This document shows positions 19,554 through 28,759 of a stretch of DNA of 64,000 nt, piece by piece (position 1 is the first letter of the stretch; each line of letters starts with the position of its first letter). Source of the stretch: Sphingobacterium hungaricum (GTDB lineage: Bacteria > Bacteroidota > Bacteroidia > Sphingobacteriales > Sphingobacteriaceae); NCBI RefSeq assembly GCF_015210005.1, contig NZ_MU158698.1, forward strand, positions 1,819,611-1,883,610, given 5' to 3'. The notes beneath the pieces were generated by a model, which saw only the letters and a list, made by a program, of their open reading frames with translations, was not told the origin of the DNA and did no database searches. The position numbers and the translations under genes are program-made.

Positions 19554-20315
19554 TTATAGATTAAAATAATTACAGATTTTCTTGTTTTCTTTTTCGATAA
19601 TATCAAATTCGATCCCAAAAATATCTTTTAGTTTTTCGCATTCAATGACATCATTGGTGGCTTCGTTATACTTTATTTTGCCGTCTTTCATGGCTAAAAT
19701 ATGGTCAGAATATTGCGCAGCAAAATTAATTTCATGGATAACGATAATAACGGTCTTGCCCAATTCGTCGACTAATCTTCGCAAGGTTTTCATAACCTTG
19801 ACCGAATGTTTCATGTCCAGATTGTTAAGCGGTTCGTCCAACAGCACATACTCCGTATCTTGTGCGATAATCATCGACAGAAAAGCACGTTGCCTTTGTC
19901 CGCCGCTCAATTCATCCAAATAGTCATTTTCTAACTCTTTCAATTCCGAAAAATCCAATGCGCGGTTGACCTGTTCCCAATCGGCTTCAGTTAGCCTTCC
20001 TTTGGAATAAGGGAAACGTCCGAACGACACGAGATCTTTCACTGTAAGCTTCAAATCTAAATTATTGGATTGTTTTAGAATCGATAGTTGCTTCGCAATT
20101 TCATTGTTCTTGATGCTGCTGATGTCTCTATCCATCAAGGTCACGTTTCCTTCATCTTGCTTAAGCAAACGGGAAATAATGGACAGTAAAGTGCTTTTGC
20201 CAGCTCCGTTTGGGCCAATCAACGAGGTGATTTTCCCTTTCGGAATGGACGATGAAATCTGTTTCAAAACTTCTTTCTCGCCATATTTTTTCGATATATC
20301 CTGAAACTTAATCAT
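19554..20315 (-). CDS. iron-siderophore ABC transporter ATP-binding protein
   Basis: A 253-residue FepC/YclP-type ATPase. Walker A GPNGAGKST is at residues 34-42, the signature ELSGGQRQRA near 135-145, and Walker B YVLLDEPLNNLD just after. It powers the two FecCD-type permeases encoded immediately upstream, with a 4-base overlap with the second permease. Complete and of normal length. Confidence 0.95.
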   Translation of the reverse strand: MIKFQDISKKYGEKEVLKQISSSIPKGKITSLIGPNGAGKSTLLSIISRLLKQDEGNVTLMDRDISSIKNNEIAKQLSILKQSNNLDLKLTVKDLVSFGRFPYSKGRLTEADWEQVNRALDFSELKELENDYLDELSGGQRQRAFLSMIIAQDTEYVLLDEPLNNLDMKHSVKVMKTLRRLVDELGKTVIIVIHEINFAAQYSDHILAMKDGKIKYNEATNDVIECEKLKDIFGIEFDIIEKENKKICNYFNL

Positions 20316-21262
20316 ATTGTTTTACGCGACCTCAATAATATAAAAAGAAAATACAAACCGCCCACAAAGTTAATGACAATACTTACGGTCGTGGAAAAGT
20401 TAAACACATGTTCCACTAAAAACTGGCCGATCAAAAGTGCCAGACAGGCGATCAAACTGCAGATCCAAACCATTTGCTTATGTTTTGTATTTGGAAATAA
20501 TTCGTAGGTAAGGTTTGTAACCAAAATTCCTAGAAATGTCACCGGACCAACCAAAGCTGTTGAAACCGAAACCAGCAGGGAAATAATGATCATATAGATT
20601 TTGATCAATTTCGAATAATCCAAACCTAGATTAATCGCATGCTCTCTGCCCAAAGCAATTACATCTAAATATTTTAAATAAGGCTGACAGATCGCTAATG
20701 TTGCGATCAAAATGATAGAACCCATCAGCAAAAGGCTTTCATTCATCTTATTAAAAGAAACAAACATGTAACTCTCAATCATTGAAAACTCATTGGGATC
20801 AATAATAATCTGAACGAATTGTGCCAAGGTCTGGAACAAAGTTCCTAAGACCAAGCCCATCAAGAGCAAATAATAAATATTCTTGTTCCCTTTGGAAAAA
20901 ATCAGGAAATACATGATCAGTGAAAAGCCCATCATCAGCAAAACAGCATACACGAAATTGTCTGTATGGTTGATCACTTCGAAGGTTTTGTCGCCGTAGA
21001 TAAAGACAATGATGGTTTGGAATAAGATAAAAATAGACTCATAACCCATGATGGCTGGAGTCAATATTTTGTTGTTGGTGATCGTCTGAAAAAGTAGAGA
21101 TGAATAGGCTACGCTAATGCCGACAACCAATAAAGTTGCCAATCGAAGCAAGCGTCTCGGGATTACATAATCCAGATTTTTTCCAGTATCATACAGCATA
21201 AAGACGATGATGATTGCCAATAAGGAAATGATAAGGATAATTAGATTTCTTCTTAGCATCAT
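20312..21262 (-). CDS. iron-siderophore ABC transporter permease (FecCD/YclO type)
   Basis: A 316-residue inner-membrane protein with about nine to ten hydrophobic helices and the FecCD family segment ALVGPVTFLGILVTNLTYELF before the C-terminal helices. It overlaps the ATPase start by four bases and the other permease stop by four bases, so translation is coupled. Two ATGs stand in tandem at the start (21260-21262 and the next codon). Confidence 0.93.
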   Translation of the reverse strand: MMLRRNLIILIISLLAIIIVFMLYDTGKNLDYVIPRRLLRLATLLVVGISVAYSSLLFQTITNNKILTPAIMGYESIFILFQTIIVFIYGDKTFEVINHTDNFVYAVLLMMGFSLIMYFLIFSKGNKNIYYLLLMGLVLGTLFQTLAQFVQIIIDPNEFSMIESYMFVSFNKMNESLLLMGSIILIATLAICQPYLKYLDVIALGREHAINLGLDYSKLIKIYMIIISLLVSVSTALVGPVTFLGILVTNLTYELFPNTKHKQMVWICSLIACLALLIGQFLVEHVFNFSTTVSIVINFVGGLYFLFILLRSRKTI

Positions 21263-22227
21263 TTATTGCGTTTTAAAATCAGTAAAAAGAAAAGTATTCC
21301 TCCGATAATTCCTACCATCAAACCGATTGGAATTTCAAAAGGAAAGATTAAAATCCGTCCCAAAATATCGCATATCAATAAAAAGATAGCGCCGATCAAT
21401 GCGGTATAGGGTAATGTTTTCCTTAGATTATCACCAAATGTTAAGCTAACAATGTTCGGAACGATTAATCCTAAAAATGGAATCGCACCAACGGTCACGA
21501 TCGTTACGCTGACAGTTAATGAAACTGCAAACAAGCCGAGATTTACGATGGCTAAATAGGAAAGTCCGAGGTTTTTCGCAAAACTTTCGCCCATGCCCGC
21601 AATCGTAAATTGATCGGCATACAGGTAGGAGATAATCACTACCGGCAAAATAAAGTAAATGGTTTCATACTGTCCTTGCAGAACAGATGAAAAATCGCCC
21701 ATTAACCAACCTTGGATATTTTGAAGAAAATTATTTTTATAAGCAAAAAAAGTGGCAATGGAGTTAAGAATCCCACCGAACATGATGCCGATCAAGGGTA
21801 CGAAAACCGTGCTTCGGAATCGAATTCGCCGAACCATCAACATAAATAACAAGCTCGCAGCAAAAGTGAACAACAAAGCAAAGAACATTTTATTGGTTGT
21901 CGAAGCCGTAGGAATAAGCAACAAGCTAAATAGAATTCCTAGTTTGGCGGCTTCCAGCGAACCTGCTGTTGTCGGTGAAACAAATTTATTTTGCGTGAGT
22001 TGCTGCATAATAAATCCCGCGATACTGAGCCCGGCTCCGGTTAAGATTAAGGCAGCGGTTCTAGGAAATCGACTAATCGAAAACACCAACAGCTGGTCAT
22101 CGCTCATGTCAAGAATATCCGAAAAAGCAATCTCCTTAACGCCCGTGAATAAAGATATCAGGCTAAGTAATAAAATGCTGCTAACAAGAATTATGTAGGT
22201 GATTTGCTGTTTGCGATTCTCTTTCAA
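21259..22227 (-). CDS. iron-siderophore ABC transporter permease (FecCD/YclN type), TTG start
   Basis: A 322-residue FecCD permease with about ten membrane helices. Family marks are RFPRTAALILTGAGLSIAGFIMQQLTQNKFVSPTTAG near the N-terminus and VGAIPFLGLIVPNI later. No ATG or GTG fits the N-terminus, so TTG at 22227 is the likely start, giving MKENRK before the first helix. It is the first of the coupled ABC genes. It follows the YncE-type gene after a hairpin and may be read from the upstream esterase promoter. Confidence 0.92.
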   Translation of the reverse strand: MKENRKQQITYIILVSSILLLSLISLFTGVKEIAFSDILDMSDDQLLVFSISRFPRTAALILTGAGLSIAGFIMQQLTQNKFVSPTTAGSLEAAKLGILFSLLLIPTASTTNKMFFALLFTFAASLLFMLMVRRIRFRSTVFVPLIGIMFGGILNSIATFFAYKNNFLQNIQGWLMGDFSSVLQGQYETIYFILPVVIISYLYADQFTIAGMGESFAKNLGLSYLAIVNLGLFAVSLTVSVTIVTVGAIPFLGLIVPNIVSLTFGDNLRKTLPYTALIGAIFLLICDILGRILIFPFEIPIGLMVGIIGGILFFLLILKRNK

Positions 22228-22247
22228 ACTAATTATTTTTCTGCAAC

Positions 22248-22274
22248 AAAAGGCATTCTATACAAATGCCTTTT
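22248..22274. terminator. hairpin between YncE-type gene and ABC permeases
   Basis: AAAAGGCAT and ATGCCTTTT form a 9-bp stem with a 9-base loop. On the minus strand no long T-run follows, so it may be a weak terminator or a processing or attenuation site that lowers ABC transporter expression relative to esterase and YncE. Confidence 0.5.
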
Positions 22275-22366
22275 GGTTATTCCGCTTATTCTTTTGTTAA
22301 AAAACTGTACTCGAATTGGATTAAAATAGATAAATTATCTCAATCCATCAAATCATAAGCCCTGTA

Positions 22367-23419
22367 TTATTTAATTTTTGAGATGGTGTCACCATTTGTA
22401 TCTGGTCCAGGTGCTGGCTGTCCTTCTACTGGTCTTCCACCTTTTGTTTTGTTGATTACATACGCAACTCCGGTCTTCGGGTCAACTTTGACATGGTTCG
22501 GGTGTGAACCTGTAGCTAGGTCGGCCAATACGGCGTACGTTTTCCCATCGATAACTGTCGTTGTTCCTGTCGAGCGATTTGCCGAATAGATTTTGTTCGT
22601 TTTTTTATCGTAAGCAATTCCAATTGCACCTTCGCCTGTCGGAATGCTTTTCAATACTTCGCCTGTTTTTGAATTTAATACCGTAACAGTTCCTGATTTT
22701 TGATTTGTGACAAATAACCTTTCTCCTTCAGCAACAATATTTACAGGAGATTCTCCACCAGAAGAAAAGCTTTTTTCTACTTTTTTCGATGCCAAATCAA
22801 TGACTGCAACTTCATTTGTGCCCATGTTAGTCACAAATAATTTGTCTTTTTTGTCATTAAATGCCAATCCAGTTGTAGTTTTTCCAGTGTTTTCAATGGT
22901 ATGTAATACCGTATTTGTTTTTCCATCAATTACCCAAATATCACTTGGGTCGCCGACATTACTGACATAGATCAGATTTTTAGCCTCATCGACCAAAACC
23001 TCACGAACGTGTGATTTTTCAGAACCATTGCTGAACGTAGCAAGTAATTTTCCGTTTTTAAGATCGACCGCGCTTACCGAATTTGTTCTAGTATTGGTGG
23101 TGTATGCGATGTTTGTTTTATTGTTGATGCCGATTCCAAATGGTGGATTGTCTTTCAATACGATGCTGTCAACGATAGCCAAGGTTTCGGGATTGATTTT
23201 GTAAATGGCTCCACCAGGTGTCGAACGAGTTCCTGCACCTGTTACGTAAATATGGCCATCATTTGAATTGACAACAGCTTCGTAAATTCCCGAACCGGCT
23301 CTTGAAGATTTTTCTACTTGTTGCGCATGCGCTTGGTTATTTAGGCCTGCTACTGCGAAAGCGATTGAAGCTGCTAGTATCCCAGCATTTCTTCTGTTTG
23401 TATGTGCGTGTTTGATAAT
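22367..23419 (-). CDS. YncE-family secreted beta-propeller protein; no canonical start codon
   Basis: A YncE/'40-residue YVTN repeat' propeller: repeats such as NLIYVSNVGDPSDIWVIDGKTN and DKLFVTNMGTNEVAVIDLASK form the blades. The first in-frame standard start (TTG, 23182) would cut off a blade and the export signal. Upstream the frame stays open to 23428 and encodes a clear signal peptide (RRNAGILAASIAFAVAGLNNQ, then AHAQQ), but without ATG, GTG or TTG. ATT at 23419 or 23428 is the only plausible initiator, unless there is a frameshift or sequence error. The coordinates given assume ATT at 23419 (350 residues). It follows the esterase gene by about 40 bases in the siderophore operon; YncE proteins elsewhere are iron-regulated. 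Confidence 0.75.
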   Translation of the reverse strand: MIKHAHTNRRNAGILAASIAFAVAGLNNQAHAQQVEKSSRAGSGIYEAVVNSNDGHIYVTGAGTRSTPGGAIYKINPETLAIVDSIVLKDNPPFGIGINNKTNIAYTTNTRTNSVSAVDLKNGKLLATFSNGSEKSHVREVLVDEAKNLIYVSNVGDPSDIWVIDGKTNTVLHTIENTGKTTTGLAFNDKKDKLFVTNMGTNEVAVIDLASKKVEKSFSSGGESPVNIVAEGERLFVTNQKSGTVTVLNSKTGEVLKSIPTGEGAIGIAYDKKTNKIYSANRSTGTTTVIDGKTYAVLADLATGSHPNHVKVDPKTGVAYVINKTKGGRPVEGQPAPGPDTNGDTISKIK

Positions 23420-23460
23420 TGAAAAAATTTAGTGAATGATATTGTTTGATTTTTTTAAGC

Positions 23461-24663
23461 TTAAATTCTTTTTTGCCACCACTCGAAAAATTCAGGAAAT
23501 GCTTTTTGCCAATACCAGGCGCCATGTCTTCCTTCTGGATTTATCGAGATTTCGATTGTGGGATGAATATTTTTTTCTAGTTCCGACGTAATCAATCGGA
23601 TATCAGAATGCATTTTTACAACCGAACTGTCAGGTTTGATGCGGCTTTCATTTCCTCCTCCATAGAAATAATAAGCCTGCTTTTTGATCGATTTTTTATC
23701 CTGAACGTTGTGTATCGTATTCGCAATATTTCCTTCATCCAACCAAATGGATGGAGATAAAATGCCTAAGTTCGCAAATGTTTCAGGGTATAAAAGTCCA
23801 GCATAAAAAGTCAATAACCCGCCTACCGAACTTCCTGCCATTGCCGTATGTTTTTTATCAGGAAGCGTTCTGTAATTTTTGTCAACATAAGGCTTTAGCG
23901 TATTGACTATCGATGCCAAATACTGTTCACCCTTTGGGTTCGGAAAATTAATATTAGGCTTGATAAAATATTCGTCTTGACGTTGTTTAATATCTTCCGC
24001 ATGAGCTATTGCGACAACAATGGCGTCATGAGATGACGCATCGATTGTTTCATCAACAGACCATTCCAAAGGGCCAATGCGACCTTTAGAAGTTGCCTCA
24101 TCAAAAAGATCTTGCCCATCATGCATATAAAGTACCGGATAACGTTTCTTAGAATTTGCATAATCTTTTGGCAAATAAATCCAGACACGGCGGTTTACAT
24201 CCAATTCTGGCAAGTAAAACGCACTATCTAAAACATGCACCTGCGGGCTCAACGTCGATGCTGGAAAATCATCTCGCCAGCCATCTACGGTTGCATTCAA
24301 TGTCGTATCTTGAGAAATAATGGTTTTCAAAGGGCCTTCTAAATTTCCCTTCGTGGTCGAAGCAAGTGTTTTCCAATCGCCTCTCGTAAATTTAAATTCG
24401 AATAAGCCTGCTTTTACATTTTCTATAACGACTTGTTTAGATTCGTTGACCGCCGGAAATTCGCCAACCAAAATTTGTTTTGGCAACCAATTGTTGAAAT
24501 TTCCAGTAATGTAAAATTGTTCGCCTGTATGATTCGTGTTCGCATTGTTGCGAATGTTTATCGTAACAGTAAAAAGATTTTGTGCGAACGAACTGATATT
24601 GTTCGTGAAAAAAACTAAAATTAATAGGGAGCTTTTGTAAAAAAGGTTTCTGTTCTGTTTCAA
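23461..24663 (-). CDS. secreted alpha/beta-hydrolase esterase (enterobactin-esterase-like) with N-terminal CBM20/48-like domain
   Basis: A 400-residue exported protein (signal peptide to about Ala27). Residues about 30-125 resemble a CBM20/CBM48 beta-sandwich (FYITGNFNNWL, GLFEFKFTRGDW). The rest is an esterase-D/Fes/IroE-like hydrolase: LYMHDGQDLFDE, nucleophile Ser279 in AGSSVGG, and His380 in GRHGAWYW. Such enzymes open the trilactone of enterobactin-type siderophores. The start is TTG at 24663; a stop lies two codons upstream and there is no ATG. A Fur-box-like palindrome lies 54 bases upstream. As first gene of the siderophore operon it probably produces linear siderophore for the CeuE-like binding protein. 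Confidence 0.85.
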   Translation of the reverse strand: MKQNRNLFYKSSLLILVFFTNNISSFAQNLFTVTINIRNNANTNHTGEQFYITGNFNNWLPKQILVGEFPAVNESKQVVIENVKAGLFEFKFTRGDWKTLASTTKGNLEGPLKTIISQDTTLNATVDGWRDDFPASTLSPQVHVLDSAFYLPELDVNRRVWIYLPKDYANSKKRYPVLYMHDGQDLFDEATSKGRIGPLEWSVDETIDASSHDAIVVAIAHAEDIKQRQDEYFIKPNINFPNPKGEQYLASIVNTLKPYVDKNYRTLPDKKHTAMAGSSVGGLLTFYAGLLYPETFANLGILSPSIWLDEGNIANTIHNVQDKKSIKKQAYYFYGGGNESRIKPDSSVVKMHSDIRLITSELEKNIHPTIEISINPEGRHGAWYWQKAFPEFFEWWQKRI

Positions 24664-24716
24664 CTTTTATAATCTTTGGTCGCTAAATTAGACAAAATCC
24701 ACCTAACCCTAAAATT

Positions 24717-24735
24717 ATTTAGAACTATTCTTAAT
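24717..24735. promoter_or_regulatory. Fur-box-like palindrome before the esterase operon
   Basis: ATTTAGAACTATTCTTAAT is close to a perfect 9-1-9 inverted repeat. It lies 54 bases upstream of the minus-strand esterase start and is separated by about 150 bases from a second box serving the TonB receptor. Assigned to Fur by symmetry and context. Confidence 0.6.
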
Positions 24736-24882
24736 AATATAAATGTCATTTCCTTGCGGGCTACAAAGCTTTAAATTGCTTAAAATCGTTTTCCTGATTG
24801 TTTAAATGATGATTTCACTAAGTATTTTCGAGTAACAATAACATTCATGCATAGATTTCAGGCATACTCCGATTTGTAAATT

Positions 24883-24901
24883 ATTTGAAATTAGTCTAAA
24901 T
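24883..24901. promoter_or_regulatory. Fur-box-like palindrome before the TonB receptor
   Basis: ATTTGAAATTAGTCTAAAT, 26 bases before the ATG at 24927, matches the same palindromic motif (right half AGTCTAAAT, left half ATTTGAAAT). Likely iron-dependent repression site of the receptor/DUF4374 operon. Confidence 0.55.
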
Positions 24902-24926
24902 TAGCGAAAATTTTAATTTTCATTTA

Positions 24927-27326
24927 ATGAAATTTTGTTTCCAGAGACTTTTATTTATTTGCATAATTACCGCCATCAGTTATTCCTTCGGGTATTCGCA
25001 AAGCAATTCAAACATTCGCGGTTTTGTCTTAGATGAGGAACAGAATCCAATTGTTGGAGCGACCATCACGTTAAATGAAAATCAAGCATCCACAAGCGGC
25101 GAGAATGGGTCTTTCTCATTTGCGAATGTAATTTCTGGTAAATACGAATTGACTGTTCGTGCACTAGGCTATGAAAAGGTACAAGAAAACATAAGCCTTA
25201 ATTCCGGGCAGCGTTTAGAATTAACCATTACCTTGCTTAAAGAGACAAGCAAGATATCAGAAGTTACCGTTGTAGGGAAATCCCAAGTGCAGCAAGCAAA
25301 AGAACAGCGTGTTCGAGCGGTCGTGATCGATACTCGGGCAGTCGCTGCGCAAGCAACTTCCTTGACCGAACTGATGAATCAAAGTACGGGTATCCGTATC
25401 CGTCAAAGCGGGGGATTGGGAAGCCGTCCCGAACTTTCAATGAATGGTTTTCAGGGGCGTTCAATCAAATATTTCCGCGATGGCATTCCTTTAGATTATT
25501 TGGGTGATGGTTTCAATATTGGGTCCTTGCCTTTGGAAATCTTGGATCGAGTCGAAGTGTATAAAGGCGTGTTGCCTGTGTCTTTGGGCGCTGATGCATT
25601 AGGCGGAGCTGTAAATTTAGTCGGTAGGCCTATCCAACAAAGTACCCTGCATGCATCCTATGAAATTGCATCCTTCAATACCCATCGCTTATCCTTGAAC
25701 GGAACGTACGTTCCTAAAAATGAACGATGGTTTGCTGGGGCTGATGTTTTCTTCAATCATTCTGATAATGATTACAAAGCTGACGTTTCCGTCCCAAATC
25801 CTGAAACCAGAAATCCTGAAATCAAAAACCTTCCTTTGTTTCACAATGCCTTCACGAATTACTATGGTGAATTTTATGCCGGTGTAATCAATCGTTCTTG
25901 GGCTGATGAACTTCGCTTAGGAGTTGCATTATTTCAGTTAAGACGCGAGCAACAGCATCCAGCTTTGATGACCGATGCGTATGGAGCTATTGAATCGAAG
26001 CAACATACCATCGCACCGACGCTGCGCTACAAAAAATCATTTTTGGATGGCCGATTGACGATTGACCAATTTGCTTCGTATAATGTCTTGAATACCCAGC
26101 GGATTGACACGTTGCGTGGTCGCTACGATTGGTATGGTAATTTTACGCCAAAGGCAGAGCCAGGTGAAAGTAGGTTGGCATCGTTGTCCGATATCCAAGA
26201 AGCTCAAACAACTGTCCGAACAAATCTTGCGTATCGATTTAACGAAAACCACCGCTTAGAATTCAATTATGTATTGACAAATGCGAATCGGAAAGGAGAG
26301 GATCCTTACGGTGCGAAATTAGCAGGAACGGATATCGATGTACTCTCCTTAGCATCCACTTATCAGAAACAGGTTTTTGGTTTATCATTGACTGATTACT
26401 TTCTCGACGGAAAACTTCAAAACGAATTGATCGGAAAATTCTATGTGTATCAAGCGGAAGGAATCCACAATACTTACAATTCGTCCGACGTTTCGGAAGC
26501 TGATCGAAGAAAGCAATCTGGAAATTATTGGGGAATCGCTGATGCAATAAAATATCAGTTAAATCCATCGAGTTTGGTTCGAGCTTCGGTCGAATGGGCT
26601 TATCGTTTGCCTGAGCGCGATGAATTGTTTGGAAATAATGTATTTGTAGTCCCTAATTTTGAATTGACACCAGAGCAAAGCTTGAATGTTAATTTGGGTT
26701 ATCGATATGACAAACCTAATTTTTCGGCTGAAGCAAATACATTTTACAGAAACACCAAAGACATGATTTTGCTGGTTCCGATCCAGGCTCCAAATGCGCA
26801 ATATCAAAACCTAGAAAATGTGAAAGGATATGGTTTTGAATTGGATTTTTCATATCGGTTTTGGACGAACTACAAAGCCAATGCCAACGCAACGTGGCAA
26901 GATTTGCGCTTGTTTGGAATAACGAACGCACAGAATGCTTGGCAGAATGATGCTCGTCTTAGAAACACGCCTTATTTCTTCGCAAATGCAGGATTGCAAG
27001 CCGATTATTCGGATTTAATTTCGAAGAATGACCGCTTGCTCGTTTTTCTAAACTACAATTTCCTTCGTGAATTTTACTTAGAAACTATTCCAAAAGATTT
27101 GGAAGCAGGAGGTTTTCTAGGTTTATCGGGAAGCGCAAACATTACCTCCGATTTGCTAATTCCAGATCAGCATTTGCTAAGCGTAGGTTCGACCTATCGC
27201 TTTCCTTCCAAAAAAATTACCATCGGCGCCGAGGTCAAAAATCTAATGAACAAAGATTTATTCGATTATTATCGAATCCAGCGTGCCGGACGGAGTTTTC
27301 ATTTAAAATTAAGTTACAGTATCTAA
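24927..27326 (+). CDS. TonB-dependent siderophore receptor (XusA-like)
   Basis: A 799-residue receptor: signal peptide (1-24), carboxypeptidase-regulatory-like domain (about 28-105, IRGFVLDEEQNPIVGATITL), plug (about 120-230, IRIRQSGGLGSRPELSMNGFQGR, FRDGIPLDY, VEVYKGVLPVSLGADALGGAVNLV), then the barrel ending in FHLKLSYSI. It takes up ferric siderophores across the outer membrane. It is followed after 19 bases by a DUF4374 lipoprotein, the order of XusA-XusB, the xenosiderophore system of Bacteroides. It is divergent from the esterase/ABC operon, and both sides carry Fur-box-like sites. Confidence 0.92.
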   Translation: MKFCFQRLLFICIITAISYSFGYSQSNSNIRGFVLDEEQNPIVGATITLNENQASTSGENGSFSFANVISGKYELTVRALGYEKVQENISLNSGQRLELTITLLKETSKISEVTVVGKSQVQQAKEQRVRAVVIDTRAVAAQATSLTELMNQSTGIRIRQSGGLGSRPELSMNGFQGRSIKYFRDGIPLDYLGDGFNIGSLPLEILDRVEVYKGVLPVSLGADALGGAVNLVGRPIQQSTLHASYEIASFNTHRLSLNGTYVPKNERWFAGADVFFNHSDNDYKADVSVPNPETRNPEIKNLPLFHNAFTNYYGEFYAGVINRSWADELRLGVALFQLRREQQHPALMTDAYGAIESKQHTIAPTLRYKKSFLDGRLTIDQFASYNVLNTQRIDTLRGRYDWYGNFTPKAEPGESRLASLSDIQEAQTTVRTNLAYRFNENHRLEFNYVLTNANRKGEDPYGAKLAGTDIDVLSLASTYQKQVFGLSLTDYFLDGKLQNELIGKFYVYQAEGIHNTYNSSDVSEADRRKQSGNYWGIADAIKYQLNPSSLVRASVEWAYRLPERDELFGNNVFVVPNFELTPEQSLNVNLGYRYDKPNFSAEANTFYRNTKDMILLVPIQAPNAQYQNLENVKGYGFELDFSYRFWTNYKANANATWQDLRLFGITNAQNAWQNDARLRNTPYFFANAGLQADYSDLISKNDRLLVFLNYNFLREFYLETIPKDLEAGGFLGLSGSANITSDLLIPDQHLLSVGSTYRFPSKKITIGAEVKNLMNKDLFDYYRIQRAGRSFHLKLSYSI

Positions 27327-27345
27327 AATTTAAAAATAATACCAT

Positions 27346-28596
27346 ATGAAGTCTATATTAAAATTTAGTTGTTTGGCATTATCTGCTGCAATGTTATTCG
27401 CTAGCTGTGATAATTCAGATAACCCAAACCCTGAAGTTCCAAAAGAAAGTAAATATGTGCTTATTACCATGAGCGATAATGTGCTGACAAAACCTGGTTT
27501 TGCTACCGCATTTGATGAATTGCCAACAGGAAATGTGGTTAATAATGGGTCGAATAGTTTGCAGGGAATGGGATTTGGTGGTTGGAGACCGTATCAAAAT
27601 CAATTGTTAAAAATGTTCAGCACACAAACAAATGCGTTGGGTATCCAAGAATTAGCGATTAGCAATGGTAAAGTTGTGGATGGCCGATTTATTGCCTCTT
27701 TGGATAATGCCACGAACGGTTCAGGTAATTTTACAATTGTTGATGCCACGAAAGGATATTACTGGGATGGTTCAGCACCATTGAAAATTCAGCTTTTCAA
27801 CCCAACTACAATGGCACGTACTAGCGACATCGATTTGACCGCTGCGGTAAATGAGCGGGGTGTAGGTGTTGCGGAAATTTTATTCCGTTCTGTCGGACAA
27901 AAATTCTTGGCGGTTAAAGGCGGAAAATTATATGCGAACATTACCTATGCGAAAACAGATGGGGCACAAAAGGGATTTTGGGACGATTATTTTCCAGATG
28001 TGTACATTGCTGTGATTGACATCGCAACAGGAAACTATGAAAAAACAATCAAAATAGAAGATACCGGTTCAATTGCCTACATCAATGACAACAACATGTA
28101 TGATTTCGATACAAATGGCGATTTGTACATTGTTACTCAAGGTCGAAGCGCTTTAGGCGGAAAATCGAAGATTTCACGCATCAAAGCAAATGAAACGGTT
28201 ATCGATAATACTTGGAGCTTAAACATGGATGATATATTTGCAGGTGGAAAATTTGTTTCTGTTTTTGCAAAAGATGGAAAAATCATCACGGTAATTCCAA
28301 ATCAAGTTTTGACAGGCGGAGCTACTGGCAATATTAATTTTTCAGATGTATGGGATTTTTATAGCATCGACATTGCTTCGAAAAATCGAACTAAAATCTC
28401 AGGAATTCCTTCCGTAACCAATCCTGGCGCAGCGTTCTGTGCGATTGAAGTTGACGGAAAAACATTGTTGCGCGTAAATGTTGCGAATGGAACAATCAAT
28501 GGCTATTATGAATTGAATGGTACTTCTGCAACTTCTTTATTCAATGTGACAGCTGGTGGCTCAGTTTCGGGATTGCATAAAGTGGAAATCAATTAG
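27346..28596 (+). CDS. DUF4374 lipoprotein (XusB-like siderophore-binding propeller)
   Basis: A 416-residue lipoprotein (lipobox FASC, Cys21, followed by an acidic stretch that fits a surface export signal). The body is a propeller of the DUF4374 family (KYVLITMSDN, AVIDIATGNYEKTIKI, DFDTNGDLYIVTQGRS). DUF4374 proteins partner TonB receptors; XusB of Bacteroides is, as I recall, one of these and binds enterobactin on the cell surface. It lies 19 bases after the receptor gene. A strong terminator follows. The usual third partner XusC (PepSY membrane reductase) is absent; the ABC importer and SIP reductase across the divergent promoter may replace it. Confidence 0.85.
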   Translation: MKSILKFSCLALSAAMLFASCDNSDNPNPEVPKESKYVLITMSDNVLTKPGFATAFDELPTGNVVNNGSNSLQGMGFGGWRPYQNQLLKMFSTQTNALGIQELAISNGKVVDGRFIASLDNATNGSGNFTIVDATKGYYWDGSAPLKIQLFNPTTMARTSDIDLTAAVNERGVGVAEILFRSVGQKFLAVKGGKLYANITYAKTDGAQKGFWDDYFPDVYIAVIDIATGNYEKTIKIEDTGSIAYINDNNMYDFDTNGDLYIVTQGRSALGGKSKISRIKANETVIDNTWSLNMDDIFAGGKFVSVFAKDGKIITVIPNQVLTGGATGNINFSDVWDFYSIDIASKNRTKISGIPSVTNPGAAFCAIEVDGKTLLRVNVANGTINGYYELNGTSATSLFNVTAGGSVSGLHKVEIN

Positions 28597-28621
28597 TCGA
28601 ATTCTTAAAAGCATAAATTTT

Positions 28622-28660
28622 AAAAGGCCTGTTTGATGAACATTCGAACAGGCCTTTTTT
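28622..28660 (+). terminator. rho-independent terminator of the receptor/DUF4374 operon
   Basis: Perfect 12-bp stem (AAAAGGCCTGTT paired with AACAGGCCTTTT) followed by TTTTTT, 25 bases after the DUF4374 stop. Confidence 0.88.
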
Positions 28661-28689
28661 GATGCTAGCAAATTCAGATTTCGTTAACC

Positions 28690-28721
28690 AAAAAAAAGCA
28701 GGCTTTAGAAAAGCCTACTTT
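28690..28721 (-). terminator. terminator of the 28760-29521 gene
   Basis: On the minus strand AAAGTAGGCTTT pairs with AAAGCCTGCTTT and runs into eight Ts, 40 bases past the stop codon of the exported protein gene. Confidence 0.8.
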
Positions 28722-28759
28722 CGTATTAAAACAAAACTGATATTATTAAACTATACGAT

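Noticed and set aside
20065..20304. Plus-strand frame opposite the ABC ATPase gene
   Set aside because: A mirror frame of a well-supported gene; no start context or family.
23337..23525. 62-codon minus-strand frame bridging esterase and YncE genes
   Set aside because: It overlaps the esterase end and the YncE signal peptide in another frame and has a low-complexity Lys/Phe-rich product; a shadow frame.
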